In this document: piece after piece, positions 1-6,685 of the stretch
Numbering within the stretch: position 1 is the first letter of the stretch
How the letters are laid out: every line of letters begins with the position of its first letter
From: an uncultured Bacteroidales bacterium
GTDB lineage: Bacteria; Bacteroidota; Bacteroidia; Bacteroidales; Paludibacteraceae
NCBI GenBank assembly: GCA_946405045.1
Contig: CAMJFV010000019.1
Span: forward strand, 1-15,128
Direction of reading: 5' to 3'
Length of the DNA: 15,128 nt
The notes under the pieces: model-generated
What the model was told of the DNA's origin: nothing
What the model saw: the letters and a program-made list of their open reading frames with translations, nothing else
Database searches by the model: none
Translations under genes and position numbers: made by a program

Positions 1-158
1 CTTGGTATAAATAAGCAATTTGCGTTGTATCTTTCATAAACATATCCAAGATTTGCACTCAATTTATCGTTAAGAAGCTTATTGTAGATTTCGTTTTCGG
101 TAAATTCCTTATCCATAAACGCAAGGGTGATGAATAATCCTGTATCACAAAGATACTG
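1..158 (-). pseudogene. DUF4143-type AAA ATPase fragment, runs off left edge
   Basis: Reading leftward from 158, the minus strand is open to the window edge, with a TGA in frame just upstream (161-159). The roughly 52 codons include YLCDTGLFITLAFMDKEFTE and NEIYNKLLNDKLSANLGYVY. I recognise this stretch as the middle to C-terminal part of Bacteroidetes ATP-binding proteins with a DUF4143 domain. The N-terminal AAA+ part with the Walker motifs is missing. Homology begins exactly where the neighbouring 33-bp-period repeat ends. After the GYVYE segment the reading (RYNANCLFIP) no longer resembles the family, while another frame reads KLLIYT, similar to the family's later K-L-x-x-Y-T stretch. This suggests an internal deletion with a frame change, but it is an inference. 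There is no start codon or ribosome site, so I treat it as a relic. It belongs to a different subfamily from the intact ATPase at 4361-5557. Confidence 0.7.
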
Positions 159-242
159 TCAATTTCCACCAAATTTATTTTGGTGTTTTTGTCAATTTCC
201 ACCAAATTTTTTCGGTCAGTTTTGTCAATTTCCACCAAATTT
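157..242. repeat. Three direct repeats of 20 bp at exact 33-bp period
   Basis: The 20-mer TGTCAATTTCCACCAAATTT occurs without change at 157-176, 190-209 and 223-242. The 13-bp intervals differ in sequence but not in length. The period is 11 codons. Read on the minus strand within an 84-codon open frame (313-59), the array encodes NLVEIDK-TDRK-NLVEIDK-NTKI-NLVEID. It fills the gap between the stop of the coupling-protein gene (271) and the ATPase fragment (158), and the last unit abuts that fragment. The units are too short for CRISPR. It could be an iteron-like binding array, a recombination hot spot, or the repeat-coding part of a broken gene. Confidence 0.9.
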
Positions 243-270
243 TGGTTAGGAGAGCCGATGCGGACCTTCC

Positions 271-2220
271 TCAAATAGATGTCTTTCCTGTCACCTGCGT
301 TCTGATTTCCCACAGCCTTTTATATGGCTGCACACCCTGTTGTGCCATTCTGCGTATACGGTCGAGCTCGGCTACACAGATATTTTCCACCTCCTGTCTG
401 ATGTTCTCACGGTTGTTTTGCAGATATTCACGCATTCGTGCGTCACGGATCTCTATCACACGGTTGAGCATGTTGTCTTTCTCCAGGAATTTAGGAAAGA
501 CTTTCTTCATCTCTTTCGACGGTTTCTTCACCTTGCTGATCAGTGTCGTGACGGATTTGTATTTGTTGTGGTCAAAACCATACGATGCGATGTCGTTGCG
601 GTCGAACCAGTGGCGAACCATCGCGTCTACAAGGGATCTTGTATCTGTATATTTGCTGTGGTCGAAACCGATTTCATTTGCGTAGACGCGAAGATTTGCG
701 TCTACAACCTCGTCGTCAAAATCATAAAACTCAGGCAGTTCGAGATAGTGGTTTGCCTCTTCTTCACATGCGTCGACGTCGATATCGATGTTTGCCGCAA
801 ACACTCGGTCGTTGTTGTCGGAACCGTTATTGTCGCAAACCAATCCTGCGAACCATCCCTGTTTTGCTTGTGAGAATCGTTCAGGCGGGATCATGTAGTC
901 CATTTGGTACGACACGGAAGATCCATCCTTTTTAGTGGAGACGGGAGTCTTTTTCTGTCTGTTTTTTCCTATACGTTTTGAAATCTTTTCCGCCGTCTCA
1001 TCAAAACATTGTCCGACGAAGAAATTGCCGACTGTCTGAATGATCTTGTTGGCGTTCGACTCTTTATAGTCCGCTCTCAACTGGGAGAAATCCTGGAATC
1101 CCAGTAGTATTGCCACTTCGTTGGAACGGGCTGTGGCGATCAGATTATCCAGTCCATACACAAACATGGTCGGAAGCTCGTCGATGATGATCGCACTTTT
1201 ATGTTTTCCTTTCTGGTTTGCCAGTTTCAGTATACGTGCTGTGTATACGCCAAGAGCTGTGCTGTATGTGTTGGCATTCTGTGGATCATTGCCGAAACAA
1301 AGCAGTTTTGGTTCAAGCGGATTATTGATGTCAAGATCAATATCGTCGCCGCTCATCGCCCAATAGAGGTAGGGTGATGTGAGTCTGCCTAGCGGAATCT
1401 GTACCGACGCGATCTGTCCTTGAATCTGTTCGGTGGCACCTGCCGACCATGCGTTGAGATATGGGGCGAGGGTGACGGAGAGGTCGGTATAGCTTGAGAG
1501 AATTGGAATCACCTGGTCCATCGGCTGTGAGATGAAGTCGATGACGTGTGGGAAAGTGCAGTATTTGCCATTTTCATAAAGACGTAGAAACCAGATACAT
1601 GCTCCAAGATAGTTGATAGCCGACTCCACAAAGAAATCGCCTTGCTTGTCTGCCCAAGTGCGGGCAAGATTATAACATATCACTTGTGCGATCTCGTCGG
1701 CATGAGTCTTCGTCTCCAAAAGATTAGCTTTGAGAGGGTTGCATCGAAGGGAGACGCGGGGTTCGTTGAAGTCAATCATGCCATATTTCGGCTCCACACC
1801 ATTGTAGATCTCTTTCCAGCGATGCTTGTTCCACATGAAGTTGGAGTAGGCGATCTCCGACAGATCAGGAATTTTGAAATCGTATAGGTACATCGCGTAA
1901 CCTTTTGCCAGAGCCTGACGGATATAGTTGTTGATGATCGTGTAGGATTTTCCTGAACCGGGTGAACCTACCACCATCGTCGCACGGAATGGGGCTTCAA
2001 GGTTGATCCATCCGTGATGCTCCTTGCCCTGACGGTAGTATTTGGTAGGGAAATTGATGGTATATTCATCCGTGGAAAAATTCTCATTCTGTGGAAAATC
2101 AGACTGTTCTTTCAGGTTGAACGGGTCATCGTTCGGCAGATTTTGTTTTGGAGTTGCCTTAAACAACAACACTCCGATTATCAATGCGACAAAACATCCT
2201 AACAGTAGAAAAAGATACAT
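271..2220 (-). CDS. mobC: MobC-type (VirD4-like) conjugative coupling ATPase
   Basis: This is a type IV coupling protein. The family is an inner-membrane ATPase that hands relaxase-bound DNA to a conjugation channel. An N-terminal membrane segment (residues 2-21, LFLLLGCFVALIIGVLLF) is followed by Walker A GSPGSGKS (85-92), Walker B AIIIDELP (Asp347, Glu348), ATARSN (362-367) and GFQDFSQL. All of these match Bacteroidetes MobC/TraG-like proteins as I recall them. The frame opens at 2292, but a consensus promoter at 2258-2289 would start RNA near 2250, so ATG 2220 (649 aa) is chosen. Two oddities stand out. The N-terminal multi-pass YWFCY domain usual in MobC is absent, leaving one membrane segment. 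About 130 residues follow the ATPase core, with a repeat GFDHSKY/GFDHNKY at a 30-residue spacing (517 and 547) and a charged helical tail. No relaxase gene is adjacent. The ATPase assignment is very likely, but current activity in conjugation is uncertain. Confidence 0.88.
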   Translation of the reverse strand: MYLFLLLGCFVALIIGVLLFKATPKQNLPNDDPFNLKEQSDFPQNENFSTDEYTINFPTKYYRQGKEHHGWINLEAPFRATMVVGSPGSGKSYTIINNYIRQALAKGYAMYLYDFKIPDLSEIAYSNFMWNKHRWKEIYNGVEPKYGMIDFNEPRVSLRCNPLKANLLETKTHADEIAQVICYNLARTWADKQGDFFVESAINYLGACIWFLRLYENGKYCTFPHVIDFISQPMDQVIPILSSYTDLSVTLAPYLNAWSAGATEQIQGQIASVQIPLGRLTSPYLYWAMSGDDIDLDINNPLEPKLLCFGNDPQNANTYSTALGVYTARILKLANQKGKHKSAIIIDELPTMFVYGLDNLIATARSNEVAILLGFQDFSQLRADYKESNANKIIQTVGNFFVGQCFDETAEKISKRIGKNRQKKTPVSTKKDGSSVSYQMDYMIPPERFSQAKQGWFAGLVCDNNGSDNNDRVFAANIDIDVDACEEEANHYLELPEFYDFDDEVVDANLRVYANEIGFDHSKYTDTRSLVDAMVRHWFDRNDIASYGFDHNKYKSVTTLISKVKKPSKEMKKVFPKFLEKDNMLNRVIEIRDARMREYLQNNRENIRQEVENICVAELDRIRRMAQQGVQPYKRLWEIRTQVTGKTSI

Positions 2221-2257
2221 ATTTACAAATTGTATACGGCTAATAATTATTCGGTCG

Positions 2258-2289
2258 CAAAAGTAATCTTTTTTACAATCCTTCTCAAA
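2258..2289 (-). promoter_or_regulatory. Bacteroidetes-type promoter of the coupling-protein gene
   Basis: On the minus strand TACTTTTG (2265-2258) matches the -7 consensus TAnnTTTG. TTTG (2289-2286) lies exactly 20 bases upstream, matching the -33 element. The predicted start is near 2250, giving a leader of about 30 bases before ATG 2220 and ruling out the upstream ATG at 2292. Confidence 0.75.
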
Positions 2290-2299
2290 CAAAATGTAG

Positions 2300-2345
2300 A
2301 AAAGTAATTTCCGTTGCAGATTCTACGGAAGAAAATTATACTTTT
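2300..2345. repeat. Operator-like dyad between divergent promoters
   Basis: Inner arms TTCCGT (2309-2314) and ACGGAA (2325-2330) are nested within outer arms AAAAGTA (2300-2306) and TACTTTT (2339-2345). The dyad lies between the -33 element of the minus promoter and the -7 element of the plus promoter, and its right outer arm overlaps the plus -7 box. This is where a repressor or activator could act on both directions. Binding is inferred. Confidence 0.4.
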
Positions 2346-2346
2346 G
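2313..2346 (+). promoter_or_regulatory. Bacteroidetes-type promoter of the rightward small-gene pair
   Basis: TACTTTTG (2339-2346) matches TAnnTTTG. A weaker -33 element, GTTG (2313-2316), lies 22 bases upstream. Transcription would start near 2353, about 18 bases before ATG 2371. It carries the same -7 octamer as the divergent promoter, so the two transcripts are probably co-regulated. Confidence 0.6.
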
Positions 2347-2370
2347 CATCGTAAAAAATTTGAAAGAAAA

Positions 2371-2712
2371 ATGAGCAAAATCAGTTGGCCTGAATTCATT
2401 ATTGTTTGGCTCGCCGTATGCGTCATTATTGATATAGTCTTCCTGTATCTCAACAGAACAAATGGAAACAGCAGTATTTCCGTGGCAGAGGAGAGAAAAG
2501 CAAAAATCAAACAACTTAACACTCCGTATAGGGATGATGTCGCTTATGAGACACCGCTCCGTCGCGCGTCAATGAGAAAGGTTGAGGCGTTGGTTCCGAT
2601 GGAGGAGACGTTGCCGAATGAATCTTCTGTGGAGTGTGAGGAAGAGGATCAGGAGGAGTTGACGGAACTCCAGAAGGAGACTTCGGATATTGTAAAAATG
2701 TTGTTTGGCTGA
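2371..2712 (+). CDS. Small single-pass membrane protein, unknown function
   Basis: The product is 113 aa. Residues 7-26 (PEFIIVWLAVCVIIDIVFLY) form one membrane segment close to the N-terminus. The remainder is a polar cytoplasmic or periplasmic tail with a basic middle part and an acidic end (ECEEEDQEELTELQKE). ATG 2371 is preferred over the in-frame TTG at 2314 because the promoter at 2339-2346 lies between them and GAAAGAAAA precedes the ATG. The next gene starts 18 bases after the stop, so the two are probably co-transcribed. I do not recognise the family. Its placement beside a TraM-like gene and opposite a coupling protein suggests a part in the same transfer module, perhaps an envelope accessory subunit. 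That is inference from context only. Confidence 0.7.
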   Translation: MSKISWPEFIIVWLAVCVIIDIVFLYLNRTNGNSSISVAEERKAKIKQLNTPYRDDVAYETPLRRASMRKVEALVPMEETLPNESSVECEEEDQEELTELQKETSDIVKMLFG

Positions 2713-2730
2713 GGTAAAAGGGAAGATTTT

Positions 2731-3453
2731 ATGAGCAGAAAGACACTTACAATTCATCTGTATTGCCTGTTCCTATTCATTGGAGGATGCGGTATATTCT
2801 GGCTGTTTGGCGGAGGAGACGGAGAGAAAACCGGTCTGGAGGATAACAAAACGGACTGTACGGCACAGCAGACAACTGATAATATTGCCACGACGTGGAA
2901 GGAGCAGAGTGACGCATCCACAGATGATGACGATGCTGATGCAGAACCGTCGTCTACAATTCCGTCTACTTCACAAGAATCTCCAGAAAAGACCGTTTGT
3001 GAGAATAAGGGAAAGGCAGTCACAAAGACAGATTCAGAGTGGTCGGCATCAATTGATAAAGAATCAACGACATTGTCTGAAGCTAAAACCGATGCCCAGG
3101 ATGCAGGTTTTCACCAGTTGGGAGAGAACGACAATGCAATACGCGTCAAAATGATAAATGCTGTCATACACGAGAAGCATAAGAGTATCAGTACAGAGAG
3201 TCCGATAAAATTGAGATTATTGGACGACGTCGCTGTGGATGGAGTGAGCATACCAAAAAACACGGTTGTGTATGCGAAGATGAGAATAGGTACCGACAGA
3301 ATATATCTGAAGACAGAGACAATCACATTTAAGAAGACGGATTATCCTTTCAATGGTGATATCTATGAGCCAGATGGCCAGGAAGGCTTGAGTATGACGG
3401 ATAAGAAGATGGCACTTCCTGCAGGATATAAAGTGATGATTAAACAGAAATAA
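2731..3453 (+). CDS. TraM-like conjugative element protein, short form
   Basis: The product is 240 aa. The N-terminus has a hydrophobic segment (8-26) ending in IGGC20, which could be a lipoprotein cleavage site or simply a membrane anchor. Residues 30-130 are low-complexity, acidic and rich in Ser/Thr, like a periplasmic linker. Residues 137-220 contain IRVKMINAV, SPIKLRLLDDVAVDGVSIPK, NTVVYAKM and YEPDGQEGL. I recognise this pattern from the C-terminal domain of Bacteroidetes conjugative-transposon TraM proteins (K-LRLLDDV, G-IPKGT, VYD-DG-EG). TraM proteins are usually much longer, so this is a shortened version or a divergent relative. It lies 18 bases after the small membrane gene. In conjugation TraM is an envelope-spanning channel component. 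Without the rest of the tra operon its present role is unknown. Confidence 0.62.
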   Translation: MSRKTLTIHLYCLFLFIGGCGIFWLFGGGDGEKTGLEDNKTDCTAQQTTDNIATTWKEQSDASTDDDDADAEPSSTIPSTSQESPEKTVCENKGKAVTKTDSEWSASIDKESTTLSEAKTDAQDAGFHQLGENDNAIRVKMINAVIHEKHKSISTESPIKLRLLDDVAVDGVSIPKNTVVYAKMRIGTDRIYLKTETITFKKTDYPFNGDIYEPDGQEGLSMTDKKMALPAGYKVMIKQK

Positions 3454-3502
3454 AGGAAATATTTGGAAGAAAGTGAAATAAATAATAATTAAAAAGAAGA
3501 AT

Positions 3503-4294
3503 ATGAAAAAATATCTATTATCCGCTGCGACGTTTATGTTTGCGTTAGTAGCAAGTGGCGTGACGTATATGACTGTGAAAATGAGTGATGGTCAGGTTGT
3601 GAAGTTTGATGTGGATGATGTGGCTGAACTTAATTTTGTCTTGCTTGACACTATGAAATCTAACGTACAAGGAGTTAGTGTCAGTGGAGATATAAATGGT
3701 TATACCTATGTTGATTTAGGGTTGGAAAGTAAATTGTTGTGGGCCACATATAATGTCGGTGCAACAAAGCCTACCGAATATGGAAATTATTATGCATGGT
3801 CGGAAACAGAGCCAAAGAGTGTTTACTATTTTGACAATTTGAGTTATTATGATAACGAAACATATCAATTTACTAAGTATTGTACAGGTTCTGCATACGG
3901 TAGATTGGATAACAAAGAGATACTAGAGAGCATGGATGATGCAGCATACGTAAATTGGGGGAAAAATAGATGGCGTATGCCTTCTGCTTCAGAACAAAAG
4001 GAATTAATAAATGGCTGTACGTGGGAATGGGTATCTGATTTTAATGGTAGTGGCATTGCCGGTCGTTTGGGAACATCGAAATACAATGGAAATACGATCT
4101 TTTTCCCTGCTGCAGGTGCTTATGATGGGACATCGGCAAGCATGCAGGACCAATATGGCTTTTATTGGTCATATAATTTATATGATACCAATTGTATGAC
4201 ATCTCTGCTTTTTTCGTTTACAAGTGAAAATATTTGGGCATTCCAGAATAGATATCGTGCAACCGGTTATTCTGTCCGTGCTGTAGCGAAATAA
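3503..4294 (+). CDS. Secreted protein with Fibrobacter-succinogenes-major-type domain
   Basis: The product is 263 aa. An N-terminal signal peptide (MKKYLLSAATFMFALVASG) is followed by a short segment, VKMSDGQVVKFDVDDVAELNF, of a kind common at the start of secreted Bacteroidales proteins. The domain from about residue 68 to the end contains YVDLGLESKLLWATYNVGA, GNYYAWSETEP, RWRMPSASEQKELI, FFPAAGAY and YSVRAVAK. This is the pattern of the Fibrobacter succinogenes major paralogous (DUF1566-like) domain, found in surface or secreted proteins of largely unknown function. No lipobox Cys follows the signal. ATG 3503 is preceded by AAAAAGAAGA. It stands 49 bases after the TraM-like gene with no clear promoter between, and ends at a terminator shared with the next, convergent gene. 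The domain call is firm but the function is not known. Confidence 0.8.
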   Translation: MKKYLLSAATFMFALVASGVTYMTVKMSDGQVVKFDVDDVAELNFVLLDTMKSNVQGVSVSGDINGYTYVDLGLESKLLWATYNVGATKPTEYGNYYAWSETEPKSVYYFDNLSYYDNETYQFTKYCTGSAYGRLDNKEILESMDDAAYVNWGKNRWRMPSASEQKELINGCTWEWVSDFNGSGIAGRLGTSKYNGNTIFFPAAGAYDGTSASMQDQYGFYWSYNLYDTNCMTSLLFSFTSENIWAFQNRYRATGYSVRAVAK

Positions 4295-4313
4295 GATGAT
4301 TTCTTAATTCAAC

Positions 4314-4348
4314 AAAAACGGCTGACATTCATCGTGCCAGCCGTTTTT
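4314..4348. terminator. Bidirectional intrinsic terminator
   Basis: Perfect 11-bp arms AAAAACGGCTG (4314-4324) and CAGCCGTTTTT (4338-4348) flank a 13-base loop. The stem gives T-runs on both strands and sits between the stop codons of two convergent genes (4294 and 4361), so it can end both transcripts. Confidence 0.9.
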
Positions 4349-4360
4349 ATTTATAAATAG

Positions 4361-5557
4361 TTAATAAATCATACCTACGAGCCAGATGGGAAGTTTCTTA
4401 CCGATTGGAAACTCCATTGAGTCTGCAAGAATGTAGGAATTTGGGATGTCCGCAATTTGGTTGAAGGATTTTCCTTCACCACCGACTTCAAACAGAATCT
4501 TTCCGTCTACTTTAAAATCACCTGTGATATTGCCATATTCAACATTGTGATTCACTCTGAGTTGATTCACAACAAAACACTCTCTTAATGTCCCGATAGG
4601 ACAATTTAATCCCATAGAATTAAGCATGTTAGGATTGTGGATATATATCTTGTCCGGCTTTTGCATTTTTGTGACAGACTTGTTGTCGGTATATAGAAGA
4701 TGAATCAGTTCTGTCTTTTCCATATAGTTCAAATAGCTAAGCACGGTCGCTTTGTTTATTTCAAGATATGAAGCCAGTTTGGCGATGTTCACCTCGTATG
4801 GGACATTGCCAGCCAAGAAGAGCATCATCGCTTTGATTTTTCTTATATATGCAGCGTCGACCTGACAGAATTGAATCAGTTCCTGTTCGATTATGAAGCT
4901 GATCACGTTTTCGATCCTACTATAATATTCGGTCTCGTTTCCGTCATAGAAAGGATAGTAGCCAACTCTCAAATACTCTTCAAACATTTGTTGTGGGCGA
5001 CAGACAGAATTTATTTTATTGCATATATCATCTGCGTTGCTGAGCACTTCATCCAATGTGTAAATAGGGAACTCTATGCCTTTGTAGAAATGAAGGAATT
5101 CACGGAAAGATAGACCTTCCATCGTGTATGAAAGAACTCTACGCGACAAATCTGCGTCAGCATTCAAGATCTGAATGAGAGAAGATCCAGTAAATGTGAT
5201 TTTCATATCAGGATAGAGGTCGATGATTTCCTTGATTTCCTGACTCCAAGTAGGATATTTGTGAACCTCATCCAAAAACAGATGTTTGCCACCCATAAGG
5301 TGAAACTTTTCTGCAAGGTCGAGAAGTGAGTGGGCGGAAAAATAGATGCTATCCATCACGCAATACAAAGCTTCACCTGGATTCTCACCGTAAGTTTTGC
5401 GAATATATTGTCGCATCAGAGTGGTTTTACCCACTCCTCGAGAGCCTTTGATAGCAACTAACTGTTTCGTCCAATTTATCTTGTTTATCATATCGCGGAT
5501 AATGTCCATTTTTGTTTGCGATATGAACATTTTATGTTTTTTGAAAAGAGTTTCCAT
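4361..5557 (-). CDS. AAA+ ATPase with DUF4143 C-terminal domain
   Basis: The product is 398 aa, full length for this family. Walker A GSRGVGKTT is at 38-46, Walker B HLFLDEVHKYP at 92-102 (Asp96, Glu97), the sensor-like TFTGSS at 121-126, and the characteristic SRRVLSYTMEGLSFREFL at 138-155. A winged-helix-like region around 240-290 (LASYLEINKATVLSYLNYME) precedes the C-terminal DUF4143 domain, where FEVGGEGKSFNQIADI and NSYILADSMEF resemble the restriction-nuclease-like fold ending. These ATPases are abundant in Bacteroidales and their substrate is unknown. Suggested roles in mobile-element or defence biology are unproven. It is monocistronic, with its own consensus promoter (5576-5607) and a shared terminator at its end. 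It belongs to a different subfamily from the fragment at 1-158. All key nucleotide-binding residues are present, so it is probably active. Confidence 0.9.
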   Translation of the reverse strand: METLFKKHKMFISQTKMDIIRDMINKINWTKQLVAIKGSRGVGKTTLMRQYIRKTYGENPGEALYCVMDSIYFSAHSLLDLAEKFHLMGGKHLFLDEVHKYPTWSQEIKEIIDLYPDMKITFTGSSLIQILNADADLSRRVLSYTMEGLSFREFLHFYKGIEFPIYTLDEVLSNADDICNKINSVCRPQQMFEEYLRVGYYPFYDGNETEYYSRIENVISFIIEQELIQFCQVDAAYIRKIKAMMLFLAGNVPYEVNIAKLASYLEINKATVLSYLNYMEKTELIHLLYTDNKSVTKMQKPDKIYIHNPNMLNSMGLNCPIGTLRECFVVNQLRVNHNVEYGNITGDFKVDGKILFEVGGEGKSFNQIADIPNSYILADSMEFPIGKKLPIWLVGMIY

Positions 5558-5575
5558 AAGTCATCAGTTTTGTCG

Positions 5576-5607
5576 CAAATGTACAATCGTTTACTCTAAT
5601 AACCAAA
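5576..5607 (-). promoter_or_regulatory. Promoter of the intact DUF4143 ATPase
   Basis: The minus strand has TACATTTG (5583-5576, matching TAnnTTTG) and TTTG (5607-5604) exactly 20 bases upstream. The leader to ATG 5557 would be about 12 bases. The 20-base interval contains TAAACGATT (5593-5585), the same nonamer found in both arms of the neighbouring palindrome. Confidence 0.75.
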
Positions 5608-5621
5608 AAACAGCAAAAAAA

Positions 5622-5670
5622 GGTTACTGCACTAAACGATTTTAGCCCAAAATCGTTTAGTGCAGTAACC
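5622..5670 (-). terminator. Perfect 22-bp inverted repeat, probable terminator of the aroC-side operon
   Basis: Arms 5622-5643 and 5649-5670 are perfect reverse complements of 22 bp around a 5-base loop (AGCCC). On the minus strand the hairpin is followed by TTTTTTT and then a second run of T, which fits Rho-independent termination of the operon whose last stop codon is at 5713. The stem is unusually long and perfect for a terminator, and it sits at the border between accessory and core genes. A mobile or regulatory origin is therefore also possible. Confidence 0.7.
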
Positions 5671-5712
5671 GATATGTAAAAAATGACGTTTTATTTGATA
5701 AATCACGAAGGA

Positions 5713-6666
5713 TTATTCTTCGTCAGCAGGAATAGGAGTATGTTTGCTGTATTCCTCGCAATATTCCTTTGACGCGTAATTATCAAGTGTTGTGCAGACA
5801 GTAGATGAGAAATCAATCGCACATTTCACCACCTGATCCCACTTCTCTTCGCTGATTCCGTTTTTCAACTCATCGTATGTGACTCCGGCTACAAGCAGAC
5901 CGTACACTACTCCCGCATTGAAGTTGTCGCCGGCGCCTACTGTGCTCACCACCTCGATCTTCTTGGCATCGTAATGTTTCTTGAATCCTTTGCTATACAC
6001 GGTCACTCCGTTGGCTCCCTGTGTGTAGATGAAATTCTTGCTGTAGAATTCGATATGCTCTTTATATGTCAGATCAGAGTCGTTTTCTGAGAAGATATTG
6101 TCAAAATCCTCGTCGCTTCCCTTCACGATATTAGCGTAATCAAAATTGTCGAGAATGTTTGGCATCAAGAATCTCACCTGACTTTTGCGGTTTTTGCGGA
6201 AATTGACGTCGTAGTAGATGATGGCTTTCTTATGTTTAGCCTCATCAAGCAGATATGTGAGGTTTTCTCTTAACGCGTCGTTGATTGAGAAAAAAGATCC
6301 GATCACGATGATGTCGTTCTCCTCAATTTTTGGCATCACATAGTCGAGTTTCTGTGCTGAGTCATTCTTGTAGAACAGGTAGTCAGCGTTCATGTTCTCA
6401 TCAAGAAACGCAAGCGACAATGCTGTCTTTCCACCGTCGTAATCATACACATTATCAGCCTTCACATTGTTTTCTGCCAGGAACGCTCTTATTTTATCTC
6501 CTAGACGGTCGCGTCCCACTTCACTTATAAATTCTGTGTTTACGCCAAGACGTCCGAGTGTGATCATTGAGTTGAATGTTGATCCACCTGGCTTTGCGGC
6601 AGTGGGTTGCTCATTCTTGAAAATGATGTCTAAAATTGTTTCACCTATGCCAATAACTTTCCTCAT
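5713..6666 (-). CDS. PfkB-family carbohydrate kinase (fructokinase/ribokinase-like)
   Basis: The product is 317 aa and phosphorylates a sugar or related substrate with ATP in the cytoplasm. Family marks are GIGETILDIIF at the N-terminus, the substrate-loop PGGSTFN (26-32), the mid-protein YDVNFRKN (152-159) and the second PfkB signature STVGAGDNFNAG with the catalytic Asp247 and anion-hole GAG. The frame opens at 6699 inside aroC, but ATG 6666 (MRKVIGIGET) is the natural family start and leaves 19 bases after the aroC stop. It is the last gene of the minus-strand run. Fructokinase is the usual annotation for close relatives. The substrate cannot be read from the sequence, and the usual first Asp of the D-T-x-G-A-G-D motif is Ser here. 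Confidence 0.88.
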   Translation of the reverse strand: MRKVIGIGETILDIIFKNEQPTAAKPGGSTFNSMITLGRLGVNTEFISEVGRDRLGDKIRAFLAENNVKADNVYDYDGGKTALSLAFLDENMNADYLFYKNDSAQKLDYVMPKIEENDIIVIGSFFSINDALRENLTYLLDEAKHKKAIIYYDVNFRKNRKSQVRFLMPNILDNFDYANIVKGSDEDFDNIFSENDSDLTYKEHIEFYSKNFIYTQGANGVTVYSKGFKKHYDAKKIEVVSTVGAGDNFNAGVVYGLLVAGVTYDELKNGISEEKWDQVVKCAIDFSSTVCTTLDNYASKEYCEEYSKHTPIPADEE

Positions 6667-6685
6667 ATCAATTCGTTTTAATATA

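Noticed and set aside
157..242. Repeat array as a CRISPR
   Set aside because: Units of 20 bp with 13-bp intervals are too short, only three copies exist, and no cas genes are present.
59..313. 84-codon minus-strand frame as a real gene
   Set aside because: It starts inside the coupling-protein gene. Its second half reads the ATPase fragment in the wrong frame. No promoter or ribosome site was seen. Only its repeat-encoded part is of interest.
242..873. Plus-strand frames of 147 and 177 codons opposite the coupling-protein gene
   Set aside because: Both are shadows of a gene with intact Walker motifs on the minus strand. They overlap each other in different frames.
2221..2292. Upstream ATG at 2292 as the coupling-protein start
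   Set aside because: The consensus promoter at 2258-2289 would begin RNA downstream of it, and the extra 24 residues are polar and precede a normal membrane-anchor start.
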